Shown: positions 1 to 12,438, numbered from the stretch's first letter. The stretch is DNA of 64,000 nt from Mucor racemosus (GCA_027405735.1 JAPEHQ010000003.1:1798001-1862000); one strand, 5' to 3'. The notes: generated by a model not told the origin, from the letters alone. Made by a program: numbers and translations.

Positions 1-260
1 CAAGATTGATAAAAGGTGGTGTATTCATTGTATCATGGAAATCGCAACATTTTGATGGATAGAAATTACAGGACTAAGATGTTATGTTCGCGTCAGAATT
101 TTTAAAAGAGTTTAAAAGGATACTTCATCAAATGTACTTAGATGTCAAATACTCACCATATGTTATTAGAATCATCTTGATTTTTATATTATTGCTGTAC
201 TATTAAAAATCAAGCTTTTCATAGCTTATAACAATGACGGTGGGATATTTCTGATTTTAG

Positions 261-483
261 ATTGACATTCATCATAAGTCCGGCTAATGGTACGTTTGAT
301 ACTACTCCAGATAGAACCAGTCAATTTAATTTATGGAATTTGAATGAAAATACCAAGGAACCATTTGTAAATTCTTAAGTTGGTTCTAGTAAAGCATTGA
401 ATAAATTGGCTTGGGACACAGACGGCAAAAAGGCGGCAATAGGTTCCAGTGATGGCCATGTTTATGTTTATGATATTGGAGAG
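261..483 (+). pseudogene. Dynein intermediate chain WD40 exon fragment, broken
   Basis: Reading from base 262, 74 codons resemble the C-terminal WD40 part of cytoplasmic dynein intermediate chain: a segment ending FNLWNLNENTKEPFV, then KALNKLAWDTDGKKAA and IGSSDGHVYVYDIGE. That protein links the dynein motor to cargo and dynactin. An in-frame TAA at 376-378 interrupts it. An acceptor-like TTTTAG precedes the segment and a good donor, GTAAGA, follows at 484. No other dynein exon was found within the window on either side. It therefore looks like one orphan exon of a decayed or fragmentary copy. A single sequencing error at the TAA is possible but would not explain the missing neighbouring exons. 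Confidence 0.7.
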
Positions 484-3400
484 GTAAGACTAAAACTTAA
501 TGTAAATTACTTTTAGCGCAATAATTATAAAGTAAGACTATATCATCATTAAATAAATTACCACACAATATTAACTTGTATAAAAATTTACAGTAATCAA
601 GTGGATACATCATTGTAAATTCTTGAAAAAGTTCTCAAGTATTATAAAATCACTTATTTTTAAGACTTACAAGGCTTATAAGCGGAATATTAATTTAGAA
701 AATTATTTTTGTCCAGATCATCAATTTTGACATTTTTTAATTTTTTTTTTTTGGTTTTGCAAATCTAGAGTTAATTATACTACCAATTATAAAAACAAAA
801 AATATACACATATGCAGAATTTAGCGCTCTATTTGCTCAATAAAAAATAATAAACATTTTTATTGCAAAATATAACATGAAAATCCTTTAATCAAAAAAC
901 CGTTTTTGGGCCAAAGATGCTAAGTTTCATTACTTAACATTTAATATTAAACTTTTATAAAATGCGTATTAGTCATGGCTACAATTTTCTCTCACAATGT
1001 AGTATATTTAAACGTTGTTTTTGGTATCAAAATTTGATTTTTCTGTTTTTTTATCAAAATCATGAGTGTTGGTAAGGATGAAATGAGCCCCGAAAAATGT
1101 CCGCTACAAAGTCTGAATTTTCAGACCGTATATGCTTAAATATAAGAAAAGTTATAAAAAAAACGTTTTTTTATTTAAAATTTAGATATACTACTGTATA
1201 TACTATAGTATGAGAGGCTTAATCGTTTAATCTTGCTATGCTCAATTATGGTATCGCTCTGCGGGCTCGCTTTTGCAACTTTTTAATGAATGTATGATAT
1301 GATAGACGACGGGTTTTTCTGGTAGAAAAATGTATTATGTTTCTATAATAACAGATATTGCCTATTTTATTTAGTTTATGGTTGATGCACCGTAATTCTG
1401 CTTTTACATTGGCTGAAATGAACAATTTAGCAGGGTTTTAATTGTATTAAATAATGTAAAGACTTGAAAATCCTTTTCTACTTGTGTTGTTTCTCTCTTT
1501 TTGTATTCATATTCCAAGGATATTATTCACCGTTTGATAAGGCATATCAGACTATCAAGCTGGTATTCTTTCCTTTTATCCGAATACGCATGCTAATATA
1601 GGGGACTAATGTTTTTGATATAGGTAGCAGTCGTTATATTAGAGACTGATATTTTCATTTAACCGCACTCTAAAATCAAATATTATTATTTACTACTGTA
1701 TTGTTGTTGGACGTATTTCTTGATGATTACCAGATCAAATCGAAGGCAATAATTATATTTATATCTACTCAATCAAAAATTAGAACTGGTTGCAAACTCA
1801 CAAAATGCTCCAGAATAGTGATAAAATTTCAAATGATTTAGAAACACAAAAAAAGAATAATCTAATGTATTGCCTAACAAACATAGCATTGATCGTAGCT
1901 ATGATTGAAAACAAATATTTTTACAGCTGACAATCGTAAACTAAAATAGTAAGTTTAAAGAAGGCTAATTTGTTTAAATTTTATGTGTGACAAAGTAACA
2001 TATATATAATCTTAGATTTGGTTTGCATATAAATTTAAGCGGTAAGTGTTATTTAAGTTTATGCTCGAGTAAAAACCATTGTTGCTGTAAATATTATAGC
2101 TATAAACATATTTACAAATGATGATAATCGTAAATATATTGGTTCTTGCATGTATTGCTCTACATCAACAACGTATTGAATTGTATTGTCTGTAATCTAT
2201 ATTAGTAGTAAGAACAGAAGTAATTTAAAACCCCATTCCAGTAAAAAATGCAATGGAATTTTGAAGACGGTACGATGCTCATGTACAAACCAGTTTGCGT
2301 CCATAGTACGATCAGCTCATTATGCTCATGGTCGGATTTTATTATTATGCATAGAAAGGAATAATTATACGCTTATGGGTAATTCTACTATTATGTACAC
2401 ATGGAATTAATGTCATGCAGATAGGTAAAATCTATAATTCTGCACAAACAGGATTAGCGTTGTGCTCGCATGCAGTTTCTTTTGTTGTGCCCATTTGCAT
2501 CTTGTTATCTTTTTAGCCATATTCAGTGGGCACAACAAAATCATCGTGTGCGGCACAGGTCGGTCGTAATTGAGAGTTTATGGATACATACAATCTTATT
2601 TATAGAAAGAATAATAATAAAGACTAGTAACATTTATCATGGAGAACGTAGGCTTTATTACTAGAAAAACTAATGGTAAAAGAAAGAACCAAGAGCTTCT
2701 AGGTCTTGGTTTAAAAGACTATTTATAAGAATTACATTTCAATCTGAGTTAGAAATGGAATTGGCTTCAAAATTGGCTGTTTAATATCCTCGAAAACCGA
2801 CAGTAATAACTAAAATTTAGTAAGAAAACACCATTCTAGAGAGGTGCGTAAGCAATCCTTAAATCAAATATAAATAGCAATAGACATTCACCCTTCATTT
2901 GATTTTCCCATCTCGTTTAAAGATTGACCAATATTTAGTATACATAATAGATAACTAGATATATTTATTGAGTATATTGTAGATAAACAGGACAATCATC
3001 TCTTTCGAAAAACATCAGGATTCAGTGTATTTATATATTTTGGAAGCGCGGATATAGAGTCTACCATACAGAGTGTATGAATGAATAATTTCATAACCTT
3101 GAGGAACTAGTTGGTTACAACATGATAATATAATAGATGGACCAGAGCAAGTTTAGTAGAATGACATGGCCAAGTTAAGTATTATAGAATATTCATGCTT
3201 AATTAACTTTAGACGGTGAATGTTTACACAAATGGAATAGCTGAATTCCGTTCTCAGGAACGAATTCATGATTGGCTCAACTTTAGGATTTCAGGCTACA
3301 CCATTTCATTATAGACTAAATGTAACATAACTAAATAAAAAAGTAAAAGTGTAATACAGTCATTATAACCTCATGCTCATCACTCTATGCTAAGAACCGT

Positions 3401-3624
3401 GTCTAAATAACCCTTTGAGCACTTCTATTAGTAATACATGTACCCAGTCTAGTCTATATCCTAAACAGACCAATTTTCACGTACTCATCTTTCTTTATTA
3501 TATACATTTACAACAACAAGGGCTTTTGATGTCGATTTTCTACGGTTATAAAAAGTAGGTTTCAGATGGTTATCGAATGTTTCCGCCCGAAATTGAGTCG
3601 GATTAAGTCAAATATGCAACGAAG
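484..3624. other. Gene-free AT-rich stretch
   Basis: No convincing coding exon was seen. Short open frames near 2186-2664 have no recognisable motif. The stretch contains one perfect inverted repeat (2480-2540, listed separately) and otherwise low-complexity AT-rich sequence. Confidence 0.6.
2480..2540. repeat. 14-bp perfect inverted repeat with 33-bp loop
   Basis: The left arm at 2480-2493 reads TTTTGTTGTGCCCA. The right arm at 2527-2540 is its exact reverse complement, TGGGCACAACAAAA. It could form a hairpin or be the ends of a very small foldback element. No target duplication was seen. Confidence 0.7.
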
Positions 3625-4910
3625 GTGTATCCTCCTTCTATGGCCCACTAATATCTGTCCGAAGATAAAAGAGCTGATACCAGAATGCAAGTTTACTGGC
3701 CGGATATTGACCAAAGGCAGCCTAAAAACGATTGTAGAAAATTAAATACTTTAAATTAAGATGTTAATTTTTGTATTCACAATTAGATCTAATTGAAGAC
3801 TACTCTGCATTTTTTGTTACAGCAAAAAATGTTGAGTTTGCATCGAGATAAACAAAATAATAGTTATTATCACGGCTTAAAACCTATCATAACGGAGTTC
3901 CAAAATTGATTTGAAAAATGAATGAAAAATGAATGAAAAACGGTTCAGAAAATAAAATCGTTCAATGGCTCATGAACTGCAAAGTAAGTCGATATAGCGT
4001 ACTAAGTGGTTTTTGTACAGTTTTAAATTCTGCATTCATTAAAATAAAAATAAAAAAAAAGCTTTCACATTAAATTTTGCGTAAAATGCAGTTGAAATTT
4101 TTAAGGTTTTTCGAAGATATACATTACTTTTTATAAGCGTGTTTCAAATATAATTAACTGAAATAATTCACAGCAAAATTATCTATCGATAAAGCTATTG
4201 CTGAACTTTTTATCTGCATTTTCCGTAAAGAAAACAAGATTTTTGTCAATTTTTTTTCAAATTCAGAATTTGGGATAAGGGTATACAAGGGGAAAATGGA
4301 AGCTAGAAATGAAGGTACCTTTTTGTACACATTTTTGAGGATATCTCCACGAAAAATTAATATTTTAAAAAACTCTAAATTGGATCCAAGAGAGCTTAAC
4401 AAGCTTAATGACATGAATGCAAAAAAAAATGTTGCTCAATTTAACCAATATTTTGAAACCTACTATATAAATGCCCAAAAAAATGAAAAAAAAATAAAAG
4501 CTCTCAGAATTTTTTCATATTAAAATATGTTATAGAGCACTTTAAAACAAGTAAATTTTATTATTAAAAAGTGTTAGTATAGCTTAATTTTTTCTGGAGA
4601 TATGAAGCCTCAAAGTTTTCATTCCATTAGCAGTAAAATACGCGTAAAAAATCTGAAACCTTAGCACTGAAAAATTAATACCAACTGCAAAAAGTAGGAT
4701 ATTTCTGGATACTTGTTTTTGGATTAAAGCTGAACATCTCAGGTACATTGGCATATCATTTTTTCTAGGTGTTGTTTAGTGAAAAAAAAAGGTAGAGGAG
4801 GGATGAAAATGGGACCCAGTTTTTAAGTAAAAATCGGTGAATTTTACGCGTTTTTGAGCCTTTTGTGAGATATAAAATGAATTTAATAATAGGTAGAATA
4901 ATGCGCTGTG
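3625..4910. repeat. Interspersed repeat A, copy 1
   Basis: This block aligns by eye, with many substitutions, to 19690-20965 over its whole length. Shared landmarks in order are CCGAAGATAAAAG/CCGAAAATAAAAG, GCAAAAAATRTTGA, GAATTTGGGAT-AGGGTATACAAGGGGAAAAT, ATATCTCCACGAAAAATTAATATTTT, AACATCTCAGGTACATTG and GAGATATRAA. No protein domain was recognised, so the repeat is probably non-coding or decayed beyond recognition. Confidence 0.75.
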
Positions 4911-5512
4911 AATTTGTCAAGTATATAGTTAGGAACCTGAGCGCATTTGGTTCTATCTTATAGTTACACCGAGCTTTGTTGGATATATTAAAACACAAAT
5001 ACATATAGTAAACTTCAGGACATTGCATTTTTGCTTTAATTTGCTATGGTATTCTGCAGATCTGTTGTTTAAGAACACATAAGATGGCATTTTTTAAGGA
5101 GCAGCAAATAACCAAATACTGTCATTCACTTTTTAGTTTAGTTGATTGTGCCCGTTTACAAGTAATTTACTAATATAGATAGTGAGGAAGGCAGATATTT
5201 TATTTATGACCATGAATTAGAAGTTTACGATACATTATAACGACATATTGCTACTTTGAAAGTTGAAAATAAGAATTGGTATTATGCATATATATTTCCT
5301 AAAAAAAAATGCAACTAATCGGTTTCATAAAAGATTTAGCATTCTTCGGCAGTAATATATTGGTGTATGAGTAGCATGTAACAGTGTTTATTTATAATAA
5401 TTTTAGGTTTTGTATATATGTATAAATGCGTATTATGATTTATAGAGAAATAATGAAAAAAGCAGGGCGAGAGAGTGAGAATGAAAGAGGGATATGCAAT
5501 ATGTTTATAATT
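4911..5512. other. Intergenic, nothing recognised
   Basis: AT-rich sequence between repeat A and the 3' end of the mitochondrial carrier gene. No exon or structured element was seen. Confidence 0.5.
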
Positions 5513-6538
5513 TTAATTGTTGTTGTTCAAAAGAGATTTTAAAGTTTCATATGAAGGGAAAAAGATACCACAAATACCGAACCACCATACACTTCTAGGA
5601 ATTGCGCCAACAAAGAAAGATTTGTAAATATTGATGGATCTATTAATTGTGGAAGTACCAGTAGTTGAAGCCACCACATTTTTAGCCATTTCTGTCACTG
5701 ACATGGGTTTTACTGCTTTTTGAGCAATCATACGTGTCCGTAAAACGTCCATGGGTGTTGTAAAGTAACCAGCTAAAAAGCCACTAATACCACCATACAT
5801 GATACTACGCATGGTAGGGATATCAGCTTCTAATTCTTCGAAAGCAGCGCCTGCCACCATTTGCTTTTGTTTTGCTCTATATTCTCGGGTCTTTTCTAAA
5901 GCTTCTCTAACTGAACGATGATGAAATACTTTAAAGTTTTCATAAGATACTAAAAGGATGACCATGAAAGGCGAATCACGAGCAGCAATAGCCCAAAATC
6001 CACGGAATAAGCCTTTGGGTCCTTCTTCTAACAAAGTTTGTCGAATCACAAAAGCGGCATTAGGCTTTTGGCCATTCACTGATTTGTAATGATCGATTTG
6101 AAGTTTGGCAGTTACTACTTCTCGAGGTACTTTAATCACACTGGAGGCCAAATCACCAAGGATTGCTGATAAGGCAGTAACGGGTATAGTGAATGCGTTC
6201 TTTTCTTTGGGGAGCATTTTAGATTTACAAAATTCGTATGTACTGAATCGTGCACCACCTTGACCGGCTGCACCTAAAGCGGAAACAAAGAATCCTCTTC
6301 CAAGACTGTGAAGAGTAGATTTGGAAAATACAACTTTACGCCAATTGCCTGTAGGATCAGCTTGAATTCGAGTTTTAATAGTATCGAGAGGATGCATACA
6401 CGCATAAGAAAGGGAAAGTCCCATTGCTCCAGATATAAAATTAACTATAAAGTTGAAATCTGATCAGTAAAATTGAAATGATATTAACAAATATGCAGAA
6501 AAAGTCTTACTTTTGAATTGCTCAGGTACTGAAGTCAT
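5513..6538 (-). CDS. Mitochondrial carrier (SLC25 family) protein
   Basis: Two exons, 6538-6511 and 6444-5513, give a 319-residue protein, the usual carrier length. The tiny first exon encodes MTSVPEQFK and joins in phase across a 66-bp intron (GTAAGA...TTATAG). Three carrier signatures are visible: HPLDTIKTR (residues 27-35), VPREVVTAK (about 115) and TPMDVLRTR (about 239), marking the three repeated two-helix modules. Carriers of this family exchange metabolites or cofactors across the inner mitochondrial membrane. The VPREVV form of the second signature resembles the group around yeast YMR166C/MME1 and the SAM carrier, but the substrate cannot be read from the sequence. The gene lies 290 bp downstream of the nucleoporin gene on the same strand. 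Confidence 0.9.
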
Positions 6539-6827
6539 TTTTTTTAAAATGTGGTATATATATAAAACTATTTGAATGTATAGTAGATCAATGGAAATAA
6601 AAAGGAAATCACAATTTAGAAATGTGGGGTTTTTATATTAGTTTACTGATCATGTAAATCAAGTTGATTATGAGCCTTTGATTCAAGGGTGACTCAAGCA
6701 TAATAGCCAATCATACAGCAAATGAAAATATATGTAAAACTGTAGGCCGATGGTCAACCTTGGTCATTCCAATATGCAATTATGATTGGAAGAGGCTAAT
6801 TTTTTATTCTATGTGTAATTCAGATTT

Positions 6828-7994
6828 CTACCAACCAAAAAAAGCATCCTTCAATCTTGAGACAAAGCCACCGTCGATGGAATCAGTACCTGCATTAGAT
6901 TTATCAATTGCACTGACGCCTACTTTTCCTTTTCCTAAACCACTTGTATTGAAAGTTGTGTTAGGAGTATAAGTTTTAAATACACCGTTTGACACATTTA
7001 AAGGAACAACGTTTTGAGCCACGGGATGTGTAGATACTTCTTCCAAAGTAACGCCTATCAAATGATTCTTTGATATAACTACACCATTGCTTTTCAATGC
7101 TGCTAATGCCGATGCGTTTTTTTCATACGTAATCGAGATCCAATTACCGCCAGGTGCTTGCTGGTATTTTTCAATTTTGCCGTATTTGTTGAAATGAGAA
7201 ATTACATTATTTACCAAGTTTGAAGGATATCCAAATACTCGAATTGTTTTTGATTGAGATTCATTGATTTGCGAGGATGATCTAATACATAAAAATATGA
7301 ACATGTATACACATTTTGCATAAATTTAAACTTACAATTTATCATCTTGTAATAAAGAGGACCCTTAATTTAATGCAATTTAGTATCACATTTTCGCAAA
7401 AAGATGTATAAACATACCTCTACGTCTCTTTTGCACATCTCCATTTCCAAATAATCCGCGTTGTGCATCGGCAGTACCCAAAAATATACGTCTACAATCA
7501 ATATTAAAATACAATGTTTTTTCTTAAAAAAAAAAGGAGAAATCAGCCTACTTTTTAGATGGTTCATCTTGGTCATCTTGCTTTGTAATGGTGTCAACCT
7601 TTGTATCATCAGGTTTCTAGCGTATTTAAAGTGTTTATTGGCTTGATCTATAATAAGATGTACATGTACTTTTTACCTCTGAAAGAACGCCAGATAATCT
7701 TCTATCACCATAACCAATTGATAAATTACGTTGATCTCTTGTCTCTTCCATAGGTTCATCTAAATCAAGTGTGTTTTCATACTTTCCAATAAAGAATGCA
7801 GGTGGAATACTAGAGATATCTTTCTTGTGTGTTGTTGGTATCGTAGGGAATAAAGAAGTTGGCGCTGTTGATGCATCAGTACTAGTGTCATTACCAGTTA
7901 GAAAACTATTCATAGTTTGCAATTGTGGTGGCTGTGGTAAATTATCCTTTGATAAAGTGTTGCTATTAGTCTGAAATAATGTATTTGTGGCCAT
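6828..7994 (-). CDS. NUP35: Nucleoporin Nup35/Nup53 (RRM_NUP35 domain)
   Basis: Five exons (7994-7677, 7616-7552, 7491-7418, 7363-7336, 7281-6828) join in phase to 312 residues. The N-terminal half is Ser/Thr/Pro-rich and low in order. The C-terminal half (about 172-250) matches the Nup35-type RRM fold, with IRVFGYPSNLVNNVISHF followed by GGNWISITYEKNASALAAL. The protein ends in a short amphipathic segment, SRLKDAFFGW, like the membrane-touching tail known for Nup53. In the family this subunit links the inner ring of the nuclear pore to the pore membrane. Exon 4 is only 28 nt. The start faces the FSH hydrolase gene across 201 bp, a shared promoter region. Confidence 0.9.
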
Positions 7995-8195
7995 TCCTGT
8001 ATACTATATAATGAAATAAAGAATTTTACAATAAACAATGGGGGGTATATTACAAAGAGATATCAAACCAAGCATGTAAAACCTAGTCACTGTGAAATCT
8101 CAGCTATGAAACTTGCACTAAATGACAACGAAAAATGGTTAAATAGAGCCCTGGTATCAGCTGTAGATTAATTCTTCTTTATCTATTTTATCAGC

Positions 8196-9162
8196 ATGAC
8201 CTCTCAAAAGAAATTGCGCATCCTTTGCCTTCACGGCATGGTCCAAAATGCTGCTGTTTTTCGCAAAAAGACCTCTGTCATTAGAAAGAAACTTGACAAG
8301 ATGGCTGACTTGGGTAAGCTTCAATTTCGTCCTTTTTTTTTTTTTTTTTTTTTACTGTACATCATCCTGACATGTCAAATTAATAGTTTACGTAACTGCA
8401 CCTCAGATGACTACTGATCCCAAGTATACATCTGAAGCTCATCGAGCTGCAGCTGCTGATGAAAATGCTCCTGAAGGTAATAGCAAATGTCAACTTTTTA
8501 TCATGGAAATGGATATTAAATAACGTCTTTTTATATTCAAATAGAAGAAAAGCCTTTTGCTTGGTGGCAACCTTATAATGATCAACAAACTGAAGATGGT
8601 TATTATATGGGATTTAAAGAATCTGTAGCCTTTGTTAAAGATGTCATGATAAAAGAGGTAACTAGGATATTCAGGTACCTTGTTGCCATGGTGATTTAAT
8701 TAATAATTTTTTTAATTTTGAAGGGTCCATTTGATGGTATTTTTGGTTTCTCTCAAGGTGCTTGTCTTGCTGCTGTCATTCTTGTTGCCCTTGAAAATCG
8801 TACTGTAGCTCCTTCCCTCTTTGATTCTGATTTCGACCATCCCAATTTCAAATTTGCTATGCTTGCTGCTGGTTTTAAACCCTTACCTCAAAAGGCTACA
8901 CAAAATATTTGGACTCATAAAATCAGTACTCCTACTCTTCATATGATCGGTCAAGAAGATAAATTGATTTCACCTGATCTTCAAGAAGAACTTGTTAATC
9001 AATGTGTTGATCCTGTTGTTATTCGTCATGCTGGAGGGTAAGTTTTTAAGCCTAAAATTATCTATTAATACGATTATTAATCACGTTTATTTTAGTCATG
9101 TTGTTCCTTCCAATGCTCCTTCTCGTAATGAAACTGTTGCATTTGTTTCCAAATTTGTATAA
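8196..9162 (+). CDS. FSH1: FSH-family serine hydrolase
   Basis: Five exons (8196-8313, 8387-8476, 8545-8657, 8724-9037, 9096-9162) give 233 residues, typical of the FSH1 group of small alpha/beta hydrolases. The start reads KKLRILCLHGMVQNAAVF, the usual first strand and oxyanion region. The nucleophile is Ser117 in GFSQGA; Asp186 (GQEDKL) and His213 (AGGHVVP) complete the triad. VYVTAPQM after intron 1 fits the family strand that follows. The substrate is unknown; relatives are cytosolic carboxylesterase-like enzymes. Intron 1 carries a T-tract of about 19 bases. It is transcribed divergently from the nucleoporin gene. Confidence 0.9.
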
Positions 9163-9510
9163 ACATATAGAATATAGATTTTTATACTTTTAGATCTCTT
9201 TTTTTATTATTATTATTACTATTATTTTTTGCATTTCATTACACATTAAAATTAAAATAAAATTGCATAGAATTTAAGATTGATTTTATCAAGTGGGATG
9301 ATAATTCTTGTTGCTAATGATGGTTGTATATAAATATACCTTGTGTGAGCGCAGTTGGCTTTCCGAATATATACAATGTATGTTTAAGATGGTTCTTTAT
9401 GATATGATTCTATATGGTGTTTCAAGTGACATAATCCATCATATATCTTAAGTCTAAAAAAAAAGCCTGGTTTCCACTCGATACTTTTCTCTCTTTCTCT
9501 CTTTCTCTCT

Positions 9511-9541
<31 letters not shown>

Positions 9542-9554
9542 TTCACTATATATC
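9163..9554 (+). promoter_or_regulatory. Intergenic region with CT-rich promoter tract
   Basis: Upstream region of the Zn2Cys6 regulator. A pyrimidine block at about 9489-9545 (CTCTCTTT and CT repeats) ends 10 bp before the start codon, so it lies in the 5' leader or core promoter. No clear TATA box was seen. Confidence 0.5.
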
Positions 9555-9633
9555 ATGAATATTCAACTGCCAATGGGTCAATTACTATTACAACAAGGCA
9601 ATTTAATGCCAACACATCAATTACTGCAAGTAG

Positions 9634-9664
<31 letters not shown>

Positions 9665-10460
9665 GCAGCAGCAGCAACAACAACAAAATTTCAATCAACA
9701 ATTATATTTTCCAATCCAAGAAAAATTAATATTGGATAATATAAACTTGATGAAGCCCAAGAGAAAACAAGTTAAAAATGCATGTGGTAAGTTTTTACCA
9801 TAGAATTTTCCTAAATAATATTTTTAATTGGATTTAAACATGGTCTTAGTTCATTGCCAGAAAGCATGTAAAAAATGTGATGATGGACGTCCATGTCAAA
9901 GATGTTTAAAATATAATTTAGCTGATACCTGTAGAAATTCAATTAGAAAAGAGCGCCAAAAAGGAATGAAAAGAGGACCATATAAGCGAACTTCTTATCG
10001 TAACAAACAAAACTCATTGTTATCATCATCGGGCCAGGCCCTCGTGTCTCAATCAAACGTCATCTCACAGACTAACAACACACAGACTACAATCTTTCCA
10101 ATGTCTGTATTACCAGCATTTGTTACACCTGTTACATCACCAAATAATAATGTATTGGCAGAAGAACAGACTAAAGCCACATCAATGCCATATTCATTTG
10201 ATTATAACCATGACTTGATGATGCCATTTCCATTTCATATTCAGAATACTATAGCATCACCAGAGTCTCACGTTCCGAAAACAACAACAAAGACAACAAC
10301 AACAACAATATCACATGAGGATATTTTAGATAAACAACAACAACAACAACAACAACAACTAGTGAATGGTGTGCTTAGCTATTGTACCCCAGTAGCATCT
10401 CCAGCAACAACAACAAAATTTCGATTTATATCACAAAATAGTGATTTTAACTTGGAATAG
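9555..10460 (+). CDS. Zn2Cys6 transcription factor, Ert1/AcuK-like DNA-binding domain
   Basis: Two exons, 9555-9786 and 9850-10460, give 280 residues. The 63-bp intron splits the zinc cluster right after its first cysteine. The joined cluster has cysteines at 77, 80, 87, 93, 96 and 105, with VHCQKACKKCDDGRPCQRC. The HCQKA...CDD-RPCQRC pattern is characteristic of the Ert1/Rds2/AcuK/AcuM group, which regulates gluconeogenesis and non-fermentable carbon use. A basic stretch, RKERQKGMKRGPYKR, follows. Residues 28-44 are polyglutamine, and a second Q run lies near the C terminus. No PAS-like domain, usual in Ert1, was recognised in the remaining 160 residues, so the protein looks short for that group. 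A nuclear regulator is likely; its targets are not known. Confidence 0.85.
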
Positions 10461-11160
10461 TTTGTGTGAAAATACCATGGCAAACGGCCATATTTTATCC
10501 GATTTGAATCTTGCGATACCGCGCACTATCTTTTGATAAAATGCATTATAATCACTGTATCCACATCTAAATTTGATTAGAATAAACTGCAATTTTATAG
10601 TATATAAATGTAATAATATGATAATCTTAATCTAAATGAGAAATTAAATTTGACACAAAAAAAAAAAAAAAAGGAATGACATATGGTGGTCATTTTGCAT
10701 TATCTTTGTTTTTGAATGCCAAAAAATCTCTAAAGATAAATACTAGTGTACGTGCGTAGTTAGGTTGGATGCACAAAATAAATCTATCTATTAGTATCAT
10801 AGCACACAAATAGTCCACACATACGTACACGCGTAACGCTATTAATTATGCTACAGTTTTGATTTTATCAATATCTATTTTAGAGTAGATTACCGATTAT
10901 TTAATCTTATTGTTCCAACTACCATTTTCGAACTATTTGTTACGCAAGAAAAGTAACAACATGCAAACAAGCATGGGTTGATTTAATGCGAAAGTGATAA
11001 TGTTACTATAGTTTCCTGTTATTTTTATTTGAGACATTATGTATAAATAATAACAATAGATATGAAGTATAAATTGTACAATGTGGGTTGAGTAGGTGGA
11101 TTATGATGGTAAATACAGATAAGCGGCTGGGAAGACAAACAGTAAAAAAAAAAATAGGAC
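10461..11160. other. Convergent intergenic region
   Basis: Space between the 3' ends of the two regulator genes. It contains an A17 run near 10656 and AT-rich sequence; no gene was seen. Confidence 0.6.
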
Positions 11161-11392
11161 TCAATATTGTGTATACATGGGATGACCAATTGGATATGCA
11201 TATTGTGCATTATTGTTGGATATTGATTTACTAGGTGAAGTAGTCGATGTCCATGCAGAATTAACAGCCAAAGGATGATTCATGTCAAATACTATTAAAA
11301 TAAAAAGTTAAGATAAGGCCTTTTTTTTTGGATTAGAATACAAGGTTATCTTACATGTACATTGCGACATGTCGTTATATGACATTTGTAAA

Positions 11393-11450
<58 letters not shown>

Positions 11451-11467
11451 GGTGGTGCTGTTGTTGT

Positions 11468-11499
<32 letters not shown>

Positions 11500-12438
11500 T
11501 TGTTGTTGTTGCTCTTCAATTGATGAATTGCTGTCATTATCATCTTCTAATTTAAATGATAATTTATAAGCAATATTATTATAGTGATGAGAATGTGGAT
11601 GAGCATCATAACCAATAGCATTATTAGCGTACATAAGAGACATATCATCTACTTGATGTTGATAGTAACTAGAGGATGCATTTCTAAGTTTAGATTTGCT
11701 GCTAATACTAGTTGGTGGTGTGGGAGTATCAATTGCTGTTGGAGTTGAATGGGCGGGAAATTGTTGTTGACAAAGAGCAGCGGGAAAGGGAGCAGCGATA
11801 GGAGGAGAAGATGATGATGATGATGAATTTGGAGGCGTAACAATGCCATTATGTTGTTCTTGAACAATACTGATTTGAGCCATCAATCTTTTATTTTCGT
11901 TTTGAAGTTGGATAATTTGATATTGATATCTGTCTTCTTTTGTCATGTTTTGCTTAACCCAATCGAGTGCTTTTTCAACAATTTGACCTTTGGACGGACG
12001 ACGATGGTTTTGGAGATTAGGTAGTGCTTCTGCCAATTGTTGAAATTTAGAATTTAGACATTCTCTTCGAGCACGTTCAATAGCATTATGCTCGGCTCTT
12101 CTTTCAGCTTTATTTAAAGACATACGGCGACTAAATGGTAGTCCGTGCGTTTAGTATCAATTTTATTTTGTGCTTTTATGAATAAAATACCTTTTTGAAC
12201 TGTTGGGTGAATCAGCATCTTCTGCTTCAACTTGTTCTGATGTATCTTCTTTTTCACTCATGTAAGGAGATGCTTCAAGTGAAACAGGAGTAGATTTTGA
12301 TTTAGTCAACTTCTTGGTAGTATTTTCATTGGTATCACTACCAGGAAACTTGTTGAATAGTAAAAAGAGATCAGCATGTTGTGTTGAACTCTCGGTAGAA
12401 TGTTGTTGTTGTAAATCTTGAGGATGGTATTGGAACAT
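11161..12438 (-). CDS. bHLH transcription factor with polyQ/polyH tract
   Basis: Three exons (12438-12191, 12130-11355, 11291-11161) give 384 residues. The basic region has His97, Glu101 and Arg105 in RAEHNAIERARRECLNSKF, the H-E-R set of class B factors that bind CACGTG E-boxes. The loop and helix 2 follow (RRPSKGQIVEKALDWVKQ), then a leucine-zipper-like coil. Intron 1 splits the protein just before the basic region. Around residues 290-330 there is a polyglutamine run, seven histidines, and more glutamine. Exon 3 is short and encodes a Ser/Asn/Tyr-rich tail ending HPMYTQY; its acceptor TTAATAG and phase agree with exon 2's donor GTAAGA. No specific orthologue is assigned. Confidence 0.88.

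Noticed and set aside
4154..4523. Open frames on both strands within repeat A copy 1
   Set aside because: The matching positions in copy 2 (about 20200-20580) do not keep these frames, so coding is not conserved.
11346..11569. Poly-Asn, poly-Val and poly-Cys frames over the CAA/CAC repeat
   Set aside because: Frame shadows of the polyQ/polyH tract of the bHLH gene.
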